64,000 nucleotides of DNA from Streptomyces sp. JH34. Lineage in GTDB: Bacteria > Actinomycetota > Actinomycetes > Streptomycetales > Streptomycetaceae. Position 1 is the stretch's first letter; each line of letters opens with the position of its first letter. A program made the position numbers and the translations under genes. The stretch covers positions 5,986,501 through 6,050,500 of the forward strand of contig NZ_JAJSOO010000001.1 of the NCBI RefSeq assembly GCF_029428875.1. The letters run 5' to 3'. Below are positions 24,628 to 32,468 of this stretch, piece by piece. Below the pieces are notes generated by a model. That model was not told the DNA's origin. It saw only the letters and a program-made list of their open reading frames with translations, and did no database searches.

Positions 24628-25962
24628 TCATCCCACCGCGAAGGTCTCCAGCAGTCGCTCGTACTCTCCCCGCGTGACCGGCAGCACCGAGCCGTGCCGG
24701 GCCCCCTTCGGCAGGGCGTGTCCGGTGGACGCGGTCCACCGGCCGGAATCGAGATCGGTGCTCTCGAACGGGACGTAGCCCCGCCCGCCGAACTCGTCGA
24801 TGAAGAGGTACCACTTCGCCTCCGTGTTGGACGCGAAGACCGCGGGGCCCTCGCCGCGCTCGATCGTTCCCCTGCCCACGCAGTCGGCCACGAATTCGTA
24901 GGCCGAGGAGGTCAGTTCCCCGGACTTCTCCACGGTGATGAACTTCGAGCACGGGGTGTCCGACGAGGGGGTCCGCTCGTCCTTGGTGAACCGGTAGTGG
25001 ACGCCGTCGTGGCGGAGCACCGTGGAGTCGATCACCGAGTAGCCGGGGTCGTGCCACACGGCGGGCTCGCCGAAGGTGCGGAAGTCACGCGTGGTCGCGT
25101 ACATCATCCGGTTGTACGTGCTGCCGGTGTGCTCCGGATCGTCGGCCGGGTAGATCTTCGAGGCCCAGAAGACCACGTACGAGCCGAGCCGCTCGTCGTA
25201 GTACGCCTCGGGTGCCCAAGCGTTGCCGGCGGTGGCCGGTGCCACCTCGACCAGTCGCCGGTCCGTCCAGTGCACCAGGTCGGTGGACTCCCGGACCAGG
25301 ACCGACCGGCTGCCGGTGCGCTGCACCTGGTCCCAACTGCCGCCTGCCTCTCCGTACATCCGCAGGTCGGTGGCGACCTGGAAGAACCTGTCGCCCTCGG
25401 GGGAGCGGATGACGAAGGGGTCGCGCAGTCCACCGGTGCCCACGTCCGAGGTGAGCACCGGGCGGCCGCCGTTGAGCTCCTGCCAGTGCAGCGGGTCCTC
25501 GCCGACACTGAGCGCCATCCGGATCTGTTCCCCGTCCGGGGTGTCCTCGCCGGTGAAGTAGCTCATGACATAGGCGGTGAACGGCTCCTTCCGCGGTTCT
25601 TCGCGTACCGAGGCCGTGAAGGTCCGGATCGCGGCGGCGTCTCCCCGGCCGACGGTTGCGGTGAGGCGCACGCTCTCCGGTCCCGAACCCTCCGCCGGCC
25701 GGTGCACGACGCCGGTCGGGCCGATGGCATCGGGACGGGACGACGACCAGGTCACGGCGGTCCCGTGGGCGCCGGAAGCCGGCAGCGTCAGGTTGCCGCG
25801 CACGTCGTCCAGCCCGTGCACGGTGAGCGCGGCGGCGGCCGCCGCTACGGCACGGGCGTCGTCGCTGTCAGGTTCCGCGTGGCCCGGTCCGCGGTCCGCC
25901 GTACCGCCCGGGAGCGCGAGCGGGCCGGGGGCCAGAGTTCTGCGCGACGGAGGCGGACGCAT
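24628..25962 (-). CDS. GH43-type arabinosidase-like protein with bacterial Ig-like domain
   Basis: 444 residues. Residues about 35-120 look like the Ig-like domain seen before GH43 modules (LTVHGLDDVRGNLTLP, GTAVTWSSSRPDAIGPTGVV). The five-bladed propeller follows: GLRDPFVIRSPEGDRFFQVATD, NAWAPEAYYDERLGSYVVFWASK, SVIDSTVLRHDGVHYRFTKDE and RGTIERGEGPAVFASN, supplying likely catalytic Asp and Glu. The substrate is probably arabinan or another plant polysaccharide. GGGAGAG precedes ATG 25962. Oddly, the N-terminus (MRPPPSRRTLAPGPLALPGG) lacks a convincing hydrophobic signal although relatives are secreted, so export may be lost or the start wrong. Confidence 0.78.
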   Translation of the reverse strand: MRPPPSRRTLAPGPLALPGGTADRGPGHAEPDSDDARAVAAAAAALTVHGLDDVRGNLTLPASGAHGTAVTWSSSRPDAIGPTGVVHRPAEGSGPESVRLTATVGRGDAAAIRTFTASVREEPRKEPFTAYVMSYFTGEDTPDGEQIRMALSVGEDPLHWQELNGGRPVLTSDVGTGGLRDPFVIRSPEGDRFFQVATDLRMYGEAGGSWDQVQRTGSRSVLVRESTDLVHWTDRRLVEVAPATAGNAWAPEAYYDERLGSYVVFWASKIYPADDPEHTGSTYNRMMYATTRDFRTFGEPAVWHDPGYSVIDSTVLRHDGVHYRFTKDERTPSSDTPCSKFITVEKSGELTSSAYEFVADCVGRGTIERGEGPAVFASNTEAKWYLFIDEFGGRGYVPFESTDLDSGRWTASTGHALPKGARHGSVLPVTRGEYERLLETFAVG

Positions 25963-26072
25963 GACTCTCCCGACAGTGTTCGGTATATCGGATGGCGTTC
26001 GTGGAACCGGGCCGAACGCTAAGGGGCCCGAGGGGGCGAGTCAAGGGCGCGAACGAAACCGCCCGGACTGTA

Positions 26073-26084
26073 GAAAGCGCTTGC
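26073..26084. promoter_or_regulatory. Candidate LacI-type operator
   Basis: GAAAGCGCTTGC, with the perfect 8-bp palindrome AAGCGCTT at its centre, resembles LacI-family operators common before Streptomyces sugar genes. It lies 66 bp upstream of the SGNH esterase start and between the divergent GH43 and esterase genes. No LacI gene is in the window. Confidence 0.45.
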
Positions 26085-26106
26085 GACAGACGCTAGGGTT
26101 CCTGCC

Positions 26107-26124
26107 CGTTGAATCCATTCAACG
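26107..26124. promoter_or_regulatory. Perfect 8-2-8 palindrome upstream of esterase
   Basis: CGTTGAATCCATTCAACG is a perfect inverted repeat with a 2-base centre, 25 bp upstream of the esterase ATG, a typical repressor position. TTGAAT/ATTCAA halves are seen in LacI-type sugar operators. The regulator must be encoded elsewhere. Confidence 0.55.
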
Positions 26125-26149
26125 TCGTCCGACACGGAGGAGCCCTCCC

Positions 26150-27208
26150 ATGCGCCGAGCCGGTACCGCACTGCTGGCCGCCTGCACCGCCGTCGCCGCC
26201 CTGACCACCGTCACCGCCGCCCCCGCCCGGGCGCAGGGCGGCGGCCCCATGGAAGACGGGCTCCGGCACTGCGCCGGCACCGCCCCCGTCGTCTGCCACT
26301 TCGACGCCACCCCCGGGACCTACCGCGTCCGCGTCGTGCTCGGCGGGGGTGAGGACGCCGGGTCCACGTCCGTCACCGCCGAGACCCGCAGGGCCGTGCT
26401 CGCCGAGACGTACAACGCCCCGGGCGAGACGACACGCCGCGCCTTCACCGTCGACGTCCGCGACCCGGAGGGCGAACCGACGGGGGCCACCGGCAGCCCC
26501 GGGCTCGACCTCACGTTCGGCGGTGCGGCCCCGCGACTCGCCGGCCTGCGGGTGGAACGCGTCCGCACCCCGCAGATCCTGCTCGCCGGGGACTCCACCG
26601 TCTGCGACCGGGCAGGGGAGCCCTACACCGGCTGGGGGCAGCAGCTTCCGCAGTACCTCACCGACCGGGTGACGGTCGCCAACTACGCCGACTCCGGAGA
26701 GGGCTCGCAGTCCTTCCGGGACAACCCCGCGCTCTTCCCGGCGCTGCACTCCCGCATCCGGCACGGGGACCTCGTCCTCATCCAGCTCGCCCACAACGAC
26801 AAGCAGACCGACCGGGACACCTACCGGGCCAACCTCACCTCTATGATCGAGGACGTACGCGCCGAGGGAGGCAGACCCGTACTCGTCACCCCGGTCGTGC
26901 GCCGCTGGTTCAACACCGACGGCACGCTCGACAACGGCACCGCGCTGCTCGTCAACGGCCTGGGCGTCGACCTGCCCGCCGAGGTCCGGGCCCTCGCCTC
27001 CGAGCAGGGCACCGGACTCGTCGACCTCACGGCCCTGACCAAGGCCCGGGTCGAGGAGCTCGGCCCCGAGGGCTCGAAGGCCCTCTACCTCTACGACGAG
27101 AAGCGCGACAACACCCACACCTCGGTGCGGGGCGCCACCGAGTACGCGGCGCTCGTCCTCGGTGAACTCCGCGACCGGCGGCTGCTCGCGCCCGGCGCCG
27201 TCCGGTGA
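26150..27208 (+). CDS. Secreted SGNH hydrolase, rhamnogalacturonan acetylesterase-like
   Basis: 352 residues. Sec signal MRRAGTALLAACTAVAALTTVTAAPARAQ. A beta-sandwich of about 100 residues precedes the SGNH domain. Blocks: ILLAGDSTVCDR (Ser nucleophile), NYADSGEGSQSF (Gly), QLAHNDKQTD (Asn), and DNTHTSVRGA with catalytic Asp and His. This is the RGAE family that removes acetyl groups from pectic rhamnogalacturonan. ATG 26150 follows GGAGGAG. Its stop overlaps the GTG of the next GH43 gene, so de-acetylation and arabinan cleavage are co-expressed. Two candidate operators lie just upstream. Confidence 0.9.
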   Translation: MRRAGTALLAACTAVAALTTVTAAPARAQGGGPMEDGLRHCAGTAPVVCHFDATPGTYRVRVVLGGGEDAGSTSVTAETRRAVLAETYNAPGETTRRAFTVDVRDPEGEPTGATGSPGLDLTFGGAAPRLAGLRVERVRTPQILLAGDSTVCDRAGEPYTGWGQQLPQYLTDRVTVANYADSGEGSQSFRDNPALFPALHSRIRHGDLVLIQLAHNDKQTDRDTYRANLTSMIEDVRAEGGRPVLVTPVVRRWFNTDGTLDNGTALLVNGLGVDLPAEVRALASEQGTGLVDLTALTKARVEELGPEGSKALYLYDEKRDNTHTSVRGATEYAALVLGELRDRRLLAPGAVR

Positions 27209-28161
27209 ACCCCGCCCCGCCCGCAGTGGGCCCCTACCGCAACCCGCTGGCCGGGCAGCGGGCCGACCCCCACATCACCCGTCACACGGACGGCCGCTAC
27301 TACTTCACGGCGACCGTCCCCGCGTACGACCGGATCGTCCTGCGTTCCTCCCGCACCCTGAACGGCCTGGCCACCGCCGAGGAGTCGGTGATCTGGAGCC
27401 GGCACGCCGACGGCGACATGGCCGCCCACATCTGGGCGCCGGAACTCCATCACATCGACGGGGCGTGGTACGTCCACTTCGCCGCGGCACCCGCCGACGA
27501 CGTGTGGAAGATACGGATCTGGGTGCTGGAGAACGTCAGCGCCGACCCCCGTCAGGGCACCTGGACCGAGAAGGGGCAGGTCCTCACGGCCTGGGACACG
27601 TTCTCGCTCGACGCCCATCCCTTCACCCACGGAGGCGAGCGCTACCTCGCCTGGGCGCAGCACGAACCCGGGCAGGAAAATAACACGGCGCTCTTCCTGT
27701 CCCGCATGGCCGATCCCTGGACCCTGACGGGGCCCCAGGTCCGGATCGCCGCACCCGAGCACGACTGGGAACGCGTCGGCTTCGCCGTCAACGAAGGCCC
27801 CGCGGTCCTCCAGCGCAACGGCCGCGTCTTCATGACGTACTCCGCGAGTGCCACCGACGCCAACTACTGCGTGGGGCTGCTCACCGCCGGCCAGGGGAGC
27901 GACCTGATGGACCCGGCGTCCTGGGCCAAGTCCCCGCAGCCCGTCTTCACCGGCAGCGCGGAGACCGGGCAGTACGGCCCTGGCCACAACTGCTTCACCG
28001 TCGCCGAGGACGGTCTCACGGACGTGCTGGTGTACCACGCCAGGCCGTACGAGGAGATCGCCGGAGACCCGCTGGACGACCCCGGCCGTGACACCCGTGT
28101 ACAGCCGCTCGGCTGGCGGGCGGACGGTACGCCGGACTTCGGAGTCCCGGTGCGCTCCTGA
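27205..28161 (+). CDS. Family 43 glycoside hydrolase (alpha-L-arabinofuranosidase-like), no signal
   Basis: 318 residues, a single five-bladed propeller. YRNPLAGQRADPHITRHTDG has the catalytic-base Asp; TFSLDAHPFTHGG the pKa-tuning Asp; GFAVNEGPAVLQRNG the catalytic Glu; and AHIWAPELHHIDGAWYVHFA is a family stretch. No signal peptide is visible, so it probably acts on imported arabino-oligosaccharides, or leaves without a Sec signal. It starts at GTG 27205 inside the esterase stop (GTGA). A decayed GH51 arabinofuranosidase follows two bases after its stop. Confidence 0.9.
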   Translation: MNPAPPAVGPYRNPLAGQRADPHITRHTDGRYYFTATVPAYDRIVLRSSRTLNGLATAEESVIWSRHADGDMAAHIWAPELHHIDGAWYVHFAAAPADDVWKIRIWVLENVSADPRQGTWTEKGQVLTAWDTFSLDAHPFTHGGERYLAWAQHEPGQENNTALFLSRMADPWTLTGPQVRIAAPEHDWERVGFAVNEGPAVLQRNGRVFMTYSASATDANYCVGLLTAGQGSDLMDPASWAKSPQPVFTGSAETGQYGPGHNCFTVAEDGLTDVLVYHARPYEEIAGDPLDDPGRDTRVQPLGWRADGTPDFGVPVRS

Positions 28162-28163
28162 GG

Positions 28164-29246
28164 TCCCGTACCGGCCAGATACGCCTCCCTCGACAACCGC
28201 TTCTCCGACGCCCTCGCCGAAGCGGCCTACATGACCGGCCTGGAACGCAACGCCGACGTCGTCGAGCTCGCCTCCTACGCGCCGCTGTTCGCCGACGCGC
28301 AGTGGCGGCCGGACATGATCTGGTTCGACAACGAGAAGTCGTGGGGATCGGCGAACTACGAGGTCCAGAAGCTCTTCATGAACAACGTGGGGAACCGCGT
28401 CGTCCCGAGCACTGCCTCCTCGACGTCCGCCACCACCGCGCCGATCACCGGCGCGGTCGGACTGTCGACCTGGGCGACCGCGGCGGCCTACGACGATGTC
28501 CGCGTGACGGGGGAGGACAGCACCGAGCTGCTGAGCGACGACTTCTCCGCCGGCGACGCCCGGTGGACGAAGGCCGCGGGGCGCGGCGACTGGGCCGTCC
28601 GGGACGGGGCGTACGTCCAGTCCGACGAGAGCGCGGAGAACACCCTGGTCATGGCGGGGGACACCGGCTGGCAGAACTACGACATGAAGGTCACGGCCAT
28701 CAAGAAGGCCGGCAAGGAGGGCTTCCTCGTCGCCTTCGGGGTCAAGGACACCGGGAACACCTACTGGTGGGACCTCGGCGGCTGGGGCAACACCCGCTCC
28801 GCCGTGGAGAAGTCGGTGGACGGCGCAAGCAGACGATGACCGAGGACACCACGACCATCGAGACGGGGCGCGCCTACGACGTCCACATCCAGGTGCGCGG
28901 CCGCCAGGTCACCCTGTTCCTCGACGGCGAGCAGTGGGGCACCTTCACCGACGACAAGGCGGCCGAGCCCCTCCGGCAGGTGGTCACCCGGGACGACGCC
29001 ATCGGCGACCTCGTCGTCAAGGTCGTGAACGCACAGGCGGCGGACGCCAGGACCCGGATCGACCTGGGGGCGAGGCCGTCCTCGCGGACCGCCCGGCTGA
29101 CCACGCTCCAGGCCGCCCCGGACGCCGTGAACACCGCCGATGACCGCCAGGTCGCGCCCCGCACCTCGGCACTGCGCGTCGACGGGCGCCTGCTCACCCA
29201 TACGTTCCCGGCGCACTCCGTGACGTTCCTGCGCATCAGGCAGTAG
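28164..29246 (+). pseudogene. GH51 alpha-L-arabinofuranosidase remnant: N-terminus missing and frameshifted
   Basis: From about 28170 the frame reads RYASLDNRFSDALAEAAYMT, LASYAPLFADAQWRPDMIWF and EVQKLFMNNVGNRVVPSTA, the C-terminal third of a Streptomyces GH51 arabinofuranosidase with its appended laminin-G-like domain. The catalytic Glu residues and the whole (beta/alpha)8 start are absent, and no start codon fits. Around 28820-28827 VDGASRR ends at TGA 28837-28839, but the next frame continues the family sequence: QTMTEDTTTIETGRAYDVHI through VTFLRIRQ and TAG 29244-29246. One missing G in GGC-GC-AAG explains the shift. So the gene has suffered a 5' deletion and a 1-base deletion. Confidence 0.85.
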
Positions 29247-29257
29247 CCGGGAAAAGC

Positions 29258-29287
29258 GAAAACCCCCAGGATGACCTGGGGGTTTTC
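29258..29287. terminator. Strong intrinsic terminator
   Basis: A perfect 13-bp stem (29258-29270 with 29275-29287) with an ATGA tetraloop, containing AAAACCCCC/GGGGGTTTT so that a T run is present on both strands. It serves the GH51 remnant transcript on the plus strand and the tRNA on the minus strand, whose encoded CCA ends only 4 bp away. Confidence 0.85.
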
Positions 29288-29290
29288 CGC

Positions 29291-29378
29291 TGGTGTCCGA
29301 GGGGGGACTTGAACCCCCACGCCCGATAAAGGGCACTAGCACCTCAAGCTAGCGCGTCTGCCATTCCGCCACCCGGAC
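29291..29378 (-). tRNA. tRNA-Leu(GAG), CCA encoded
   Basis: On the minus strand the acceptor strands GTCCGGG and CTCGGAC pair (one G-U), followed by A73 and an encoded CCA (29291-29293). The anticodon loop is TTGAGGT with anticodon GAG (29343-29345) between CTAGC and GCTAG stems. A long variable arm (GTGCCCTTTATCGGGC) and T loop GGTTCAAGTCC confirm a class II leucine tRNA, reading CTC/CTT codons. Confidence 0.95.
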
Positions 29379-29563
29379 CGGGTGTCTGTCGTCCGGGCCC
29401 TGCCCGTTCCGACGTGGAAAACAATAGCAAACATTCGGGGGTGCTCGATCACGCCCCCGGCCATGTGAACGGGGCGTGACGGGCCCCGGGCGGTCTTGGG
29501 CGCGCGGGGGCGGGCGCGCGAGGATGGGGGAGGAGCACCACCGCGACAGTGGAAGGAAGCAGC

Positions 29564-30898
29564 GTGAGCGAGACCAACACGGCCCGGGCCGGCATCGGCG
29601 AGAGGGCCGAGAACGAGGTCGTGGACCTCTGTCGTGACCTGATCCGGATCGACACCAGCAACTACGGCGACCACTCGGGCCCCGGGGAGCGGGCCGCCGC
29701 CGAGTACATCGCCGAGAAGCTCGCCGAGGTCGGACTGGAACCGAAGATCATCGAGTCCCACAAGGGCCGCGCCTCCACCGTGGCCCGGATCGAGGGCGAG
29801 GACCCCTCCAGGCCGGCGCTGCTGATCCACGGCCACACCGACGTCGTCCCGGCCAACGCGGCGGACTGGACGCACGACCCGTTCTCCGGGGAGATCGCGG
29901 ACGGCTGCGTGTGGGGACGCGGCGCGGTCGACATGAAGGACATGGACGCGATGACCCTCGCGGTCGTGCGCGACCGCATGCGCAGCGGCCGCAAGCCCCC
30001 GCGCGACATCGTGCTGGCCTTCCTGGCCGACGAGGAGGCGGGCGGCACCTACGGCGCGCGCCACCTCGTCGACAACCACCGGGACCTCTTCGACGGCGTC
30101 ACCGAGGCGATCGGTGAGGTCGGCGGCTTCTCGTTCACCGTCAACGAGAACCTGCGCCTCTACCTGGTGGAGACCGCCGAGAAGGGCATGCACTGGATGC
30201 GGCTCACCGTGGACGGCACCGCCGGGCACGGCTCGATGACCAACACCGACAACGCGATCACCGAGCTCTGCGAGGCCGTCGGCCGGCTCGGGCGCCACCA
30301 GTGGCCGGTCAGGGTGACCAAGACCGTGCGGTCCTTCCTCGACGAGCTGTCCGACGCGCTCGGCACCCCGCTCGACCCGGAGGACATGGAGGCCACGCTC
30401 GCCAAGCTCGGCGGGATCGCCAAGATGATCGGTGCGACGCTGCGCAACTCCGCCGCACCCACCATGCTCGGCGCCGGCTACAAGGTGAACGTCATCCCCG
30501 GACAGGCCACCGCGCACGTGGACGGGCGTTTCCTGCCGGGCTTCGAGGACGAGTTCCTGGCCGACCTCGACCGGATCCTCGGCCCGCGGGTGAAGCGCGA
30601 GGACGTGCACGGGGACAAGGCCCTGGAGACCAGCTTCGACGGCTCGCTCGTGGACGCGATGCAGATCGCGCTCAAGGCCGAGGACCCGATCGCGCGTGCC
30701 GTGCCCTACATGCTCTCCGGCGGCACCGACGCGAAGTCCTTCGACGACCTCGGCATCCGCTGCTTCGGCTTCGCCCCGCTGAAGCTGCCGCCGGAGCTGG
30801 ACTTCGCCGGGATGTTCCACGGCGTGGACGAGCGGGTCCCGGTGGACGGTCTGAAGTTCGGCGCGCGGGTGCTCGACCGTTTCATCGACCACTCCTGA
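29564..30898 (+). CDS. M20/M25/M40 family metallo-peptidase
   Basis: 444 residues, cytoplasmic, dizinc peptidase. Metal and catalytic motifs: ALLIHGHTDVVPA (His and Asp), GRGAVDMKDMD (bridging Asp), LADEEAGGTYGA (general-base Glu and ligand Glu), and a late His in GMFHGVDERVP. A dimerisation lid lies between (DGTAGHGSM). It resembles carboxypeptidase G2/succinyl-diaminopimelate desuccinylase relatives and likely cleaves a dipeptide or N-acyl amino acid. The GTG at 29564 follows GGAAGGA. It stands alone after the tRNA, and its substrate is unknown. Confidence 0.9.
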   Translation: MSETNTARAGIGERAENEVVDLCRDLIRIDTSNYGDHSGPGERAAAEYIAEKLAEVGLEPKIIESHKGRASTVARIEGEDPSRPALLIHGHTDVVPANAADWTHDPFSGEIADGCVWGRGAVDMKDMDAMTLAVVRDRMRSGRKPPRDIVLAFLADEEAGGTYGARHLVDNHRDLFDGVTEAIGEVGGFSFTVNENLRLYLVETAEKGMHWMRLTVDGTAGHGSMTNTDNAITELCEAVGRLGRHQWPVRVTKTVRSFLDELSDALGTPLDPEDMEATLAKLGGIAKMIGATLRNSAAPTMLGAGYKVNVIPGQATAHVDGRFLPGFEDEFLADLDRILGPRVKREDVHGDKALETSFDGSLVDAMQIALKAEDPIARAVPYMLSGGTDAKSFDDLGIRCFGFAPLKLPPELDFAGMFHGVDERVPVDGLKFGARVLDRFIDHS

Positions 30899-30977
30899 CC
30901 CTGCCCGGCCTCGCGGAGCAGCTGGATTCATGAGCCTGTACGAATCTCACTGGTACGGGTGAAAGGGATCACCCGCA

Positions 30978-31005
30978 CGTAGCCCGCCCACCTTCTCCTC
31001 GTTGC
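30978..31005 (+). promoter_or_regulatory. Candidate sigma-BldN promoter of chpH
   Basis: CGTAGC (30978-30983), 16 bases, then CGTTGC (31000-31005), 50 bp upstream of the chaplin ATG. I recall the BldN-dependent consensus as CGTAAC-N16-CGTTGA; this matches 5 of 6 bases in each box with exact spacing. Chaplin genes are known BldN targets. Confidence 0.5.
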
Positions 31006-31055
31006 ACCTGATGCGGTCCGCGGCTGGGACCGCACTTGTCAACACAGGAGGAATC

Positions 31056-31289
31056 ATGATCAAGAAGGTCGTCGCAATCGCGGCTGCTACCGGTGGTCTC
31101 GTGCTCGCCGGTGCGGGTATGGCTTCCGCCGACGCCGGTGCCCAGGGTGCCGCCATCGGCAGCCCCGGCGTGCTCTCGGGCAACGTCGTCCAGGTGCCGG
31201 TCCACGTTCCCGTGAACGTCTGCGGCAACACGGTCTCCGTCATCGGGCTGCTGAACCCCGCCTTCGGCAACACCTGCGTCAACGCGTGA
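31056..31289 (+). CDS. chpH: Short chaplin (ChpH-like)
   Basis: 77 residues: Sec signal MIKKVVAIAAATGGLVLAGAGMASA, then one chaplin domain, GAAIGSPGVLSGNVVQVPVH followed by VPVNVCGNTVSVIGLLNPAF and GNTCVNA. The two cysteines can form the intramolecular disulfide of class short chaplins. These surface-active amyloid proteins coat aerial hyphae and lower water surface tension. The sequence is very close to what I recall of S. coelicolor ChpH. AGGAGG-type ribosome site before ATG 31056. The long chaplin gene follows after a strong hairpin, as in the chpC/chpH pair. Confidence 0.93.
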   Translation: MIKKVVAIAAATGGLVLAGAGMASADAGAQGAAIGSPGVLSGNVVQVPVHVPVNVCGNTVSVIGLLNPAFGNTCVNA

Positions 31290-31325
31290 CGATGCGCGTC
31301 AACCCGTGAGGGTTTGAGCCCGGTC

Positions 31326-31358
31326 GGCCTCGGAGTGCGTCCCATGCACTCCGAGGCC
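31326..31358 (+). terminator. Hairpin between chaplin genes
   Basis: A perfect 13-bp stem (31326-31338 with 31346-31358) with a 7-base loop, 36 bp after the short chaplin stop. It probably ends the abundant chpH mRNA, so the long chaplin needs its own promoter in the remaining 69 bp. Confidence 0.7.
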
Positions 31359-31427
31359 GCTGGGCATTCGGCCCCGTACGGCTGCGTCCGGGGCATTTCG
31401 TGAGTGCAGAAGGCAGGAAGACAACCT

Positions 31428-32180
31428 ATGCGACAGGTCACACGCAAGGGCCTGATCACCATGGCGGCGGCGGGCGGAGTGCTCGCGCTCGGCGGCGGCT
31501 ACGCGCACGCCGACGCGGGTGCGGCCGGCGCCGCGTCGGGTTCACCGGGCGTGCTCTCCGGGAACTCGATCCAGGTCCCGATCGACGTACCCGTCAACGT
31601 GTGCGGAAACTCCGCGGACGTCGGCGGTCTGCTCAACCCCGCGAGCGGCAACGACTGCGGAAACGGATCCTCCGATTCCGGTCATGCGCGGGCCTCGGAC
31701 GACGGGGCGTCGTCAGGACACGGCTCCGGGAGCCGCGCGTCCGGGCACGAGGACGCGCGCGACAGCGGGGCGGGGACGGGCAGGCACCGCGCTTCCGGCA
31801 CCTCGGCCCAGGCGGAGACGACCGGTTCCCCCGGCATCCTCTCCGGCAACCAGCTGCAGGCGCCGGTGAAGATCCCGGTGAACCTCTGCGGCAACAGCAT
31901 CACCGTCGGCGGACTGCTCAACCCGGTCTTCGGGAACTCCTGCGAGAACGACACGGAGCCGGTCCCGCCTCCCGTCGTACCGCAAACGCCGCACACCCCG
32001 GAGAAGCCGGTCACCCCGGACGCGCCCCCGGCTCCCGAGACCCAGCTCGTGGCGGGTGAGCAGCTCGCGCACACCGGCGGGGGAGGACTCGGCCTGCTGA
32101 TCCCGGCGAGCGCGGGCATGCTGCTCGCCGGCGCGGGCACGGTGCTGTACCGGCGCTCGCGCGGCTCAGCACAGCGGTAG
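31428..32180 (+). CDS. chpC: Long chaplin with two chaplin domains and LAHTG sorting signal (ChpC-like)
   Basis: 250 residues. Signal MRQVTRKGLITMAAAGGVLA with cleavage near YAHA. Chaplin domain 1 at about 32-74 (GSPGVLSGNSIQVPIDVPVN, CGNSADVGGLLNPASGNDC) and domain 2 at about 136-176 (GSPGILSGNQLQAPVKIPVN, CGNSITVGGLLNPVFGNSC) flank a Ser/Gly/His/Asp-rich linker. A Pro-rich stalk leads to LAHTG, a hydrophobic helix and RRSRGSAQR, a class E sortase signal for covalent wall attachment. ATG 31428 has AGGCAGGAAG upstream. It should anchor short chaplins on aerial hyphae. Confidence 0.93.
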   Translation: MRQVTRKGLITMAAAGGVLALGGGYAHADAGAAGAASGSPGVLSGNSIQVPIDVPVNVCGNSADVGGLLNPASGNDCGNGSSDSGHARASDDGASSGHGSGSRASGHEDARDSGAGTGRHRASGTSAQAETTGSPGILSGNQLQAPVKIPVNLCGNSITVGGLLNPVFGNSCENDTEPVPPPVVPQTPHTPEKPVTPDAPPAPETQLVAGEQLAHTGGGGLGLLIPASAGMLLAGAGTVLYRRSRGSAQR

Positions 32181-32232
32181 ACCCCGCAACGGTCCGACGG
32201 GCGGGTTCCGCGCACGCGGAGCCCGCTCAGTG

Positions 32233-32421
32233 CTACCAGGTGGCACGGATCTGGCGGATGATGCGGCGCCGCAGCCGCACCCGGCGGCTGCCGTCCAGGC
32301 GCAGCGTGAGCCGGTCCAACTCCCAGTGCCCGTACTCGGCATGGTCGGTCAGCAGGCGGGCCGCCTCCTTGCGGGACACCCCGCGCGGCACGTACACGTC
32401 GATGAATTCGTATTCCGGCAT
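32233..32421 (-). CDS. DUF5703 small protein
   Basis: 62 residues: MPEYEFIDVYVPRGVSRKEA, ARLLTDHAEYGHWELDRLTL, then RLDGSRRVRLRRRIIRQIRA. It matches the small conserved actinobacterial DUF5703 family, of unknown function. The basic, Arg-rich C-terminus could bind nucleic acid or membrane. It is convergent with chpC and shares a short upstream region with the divergent acidic protein gene. Confidence 0.8.
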   Translation of the reverse strand: MPEYEFIDVYVPRGVSRKEAARLLTDHAEYGHWELDRLTLRLDGSRRVRLRRRIIRQIRATW

Positions 32422-32468
32422 CGCATCTATTGTGCGGGCAGACCCCCGGTACGGATAGCGTCTGTCCC

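Noticed and set aside
29291..29378. tRNA gene as an integration (att) site for a mobile element
   Set aside because: The tRNA is intact, but no integrase or duplicated tRNA 3' end was found on either side.
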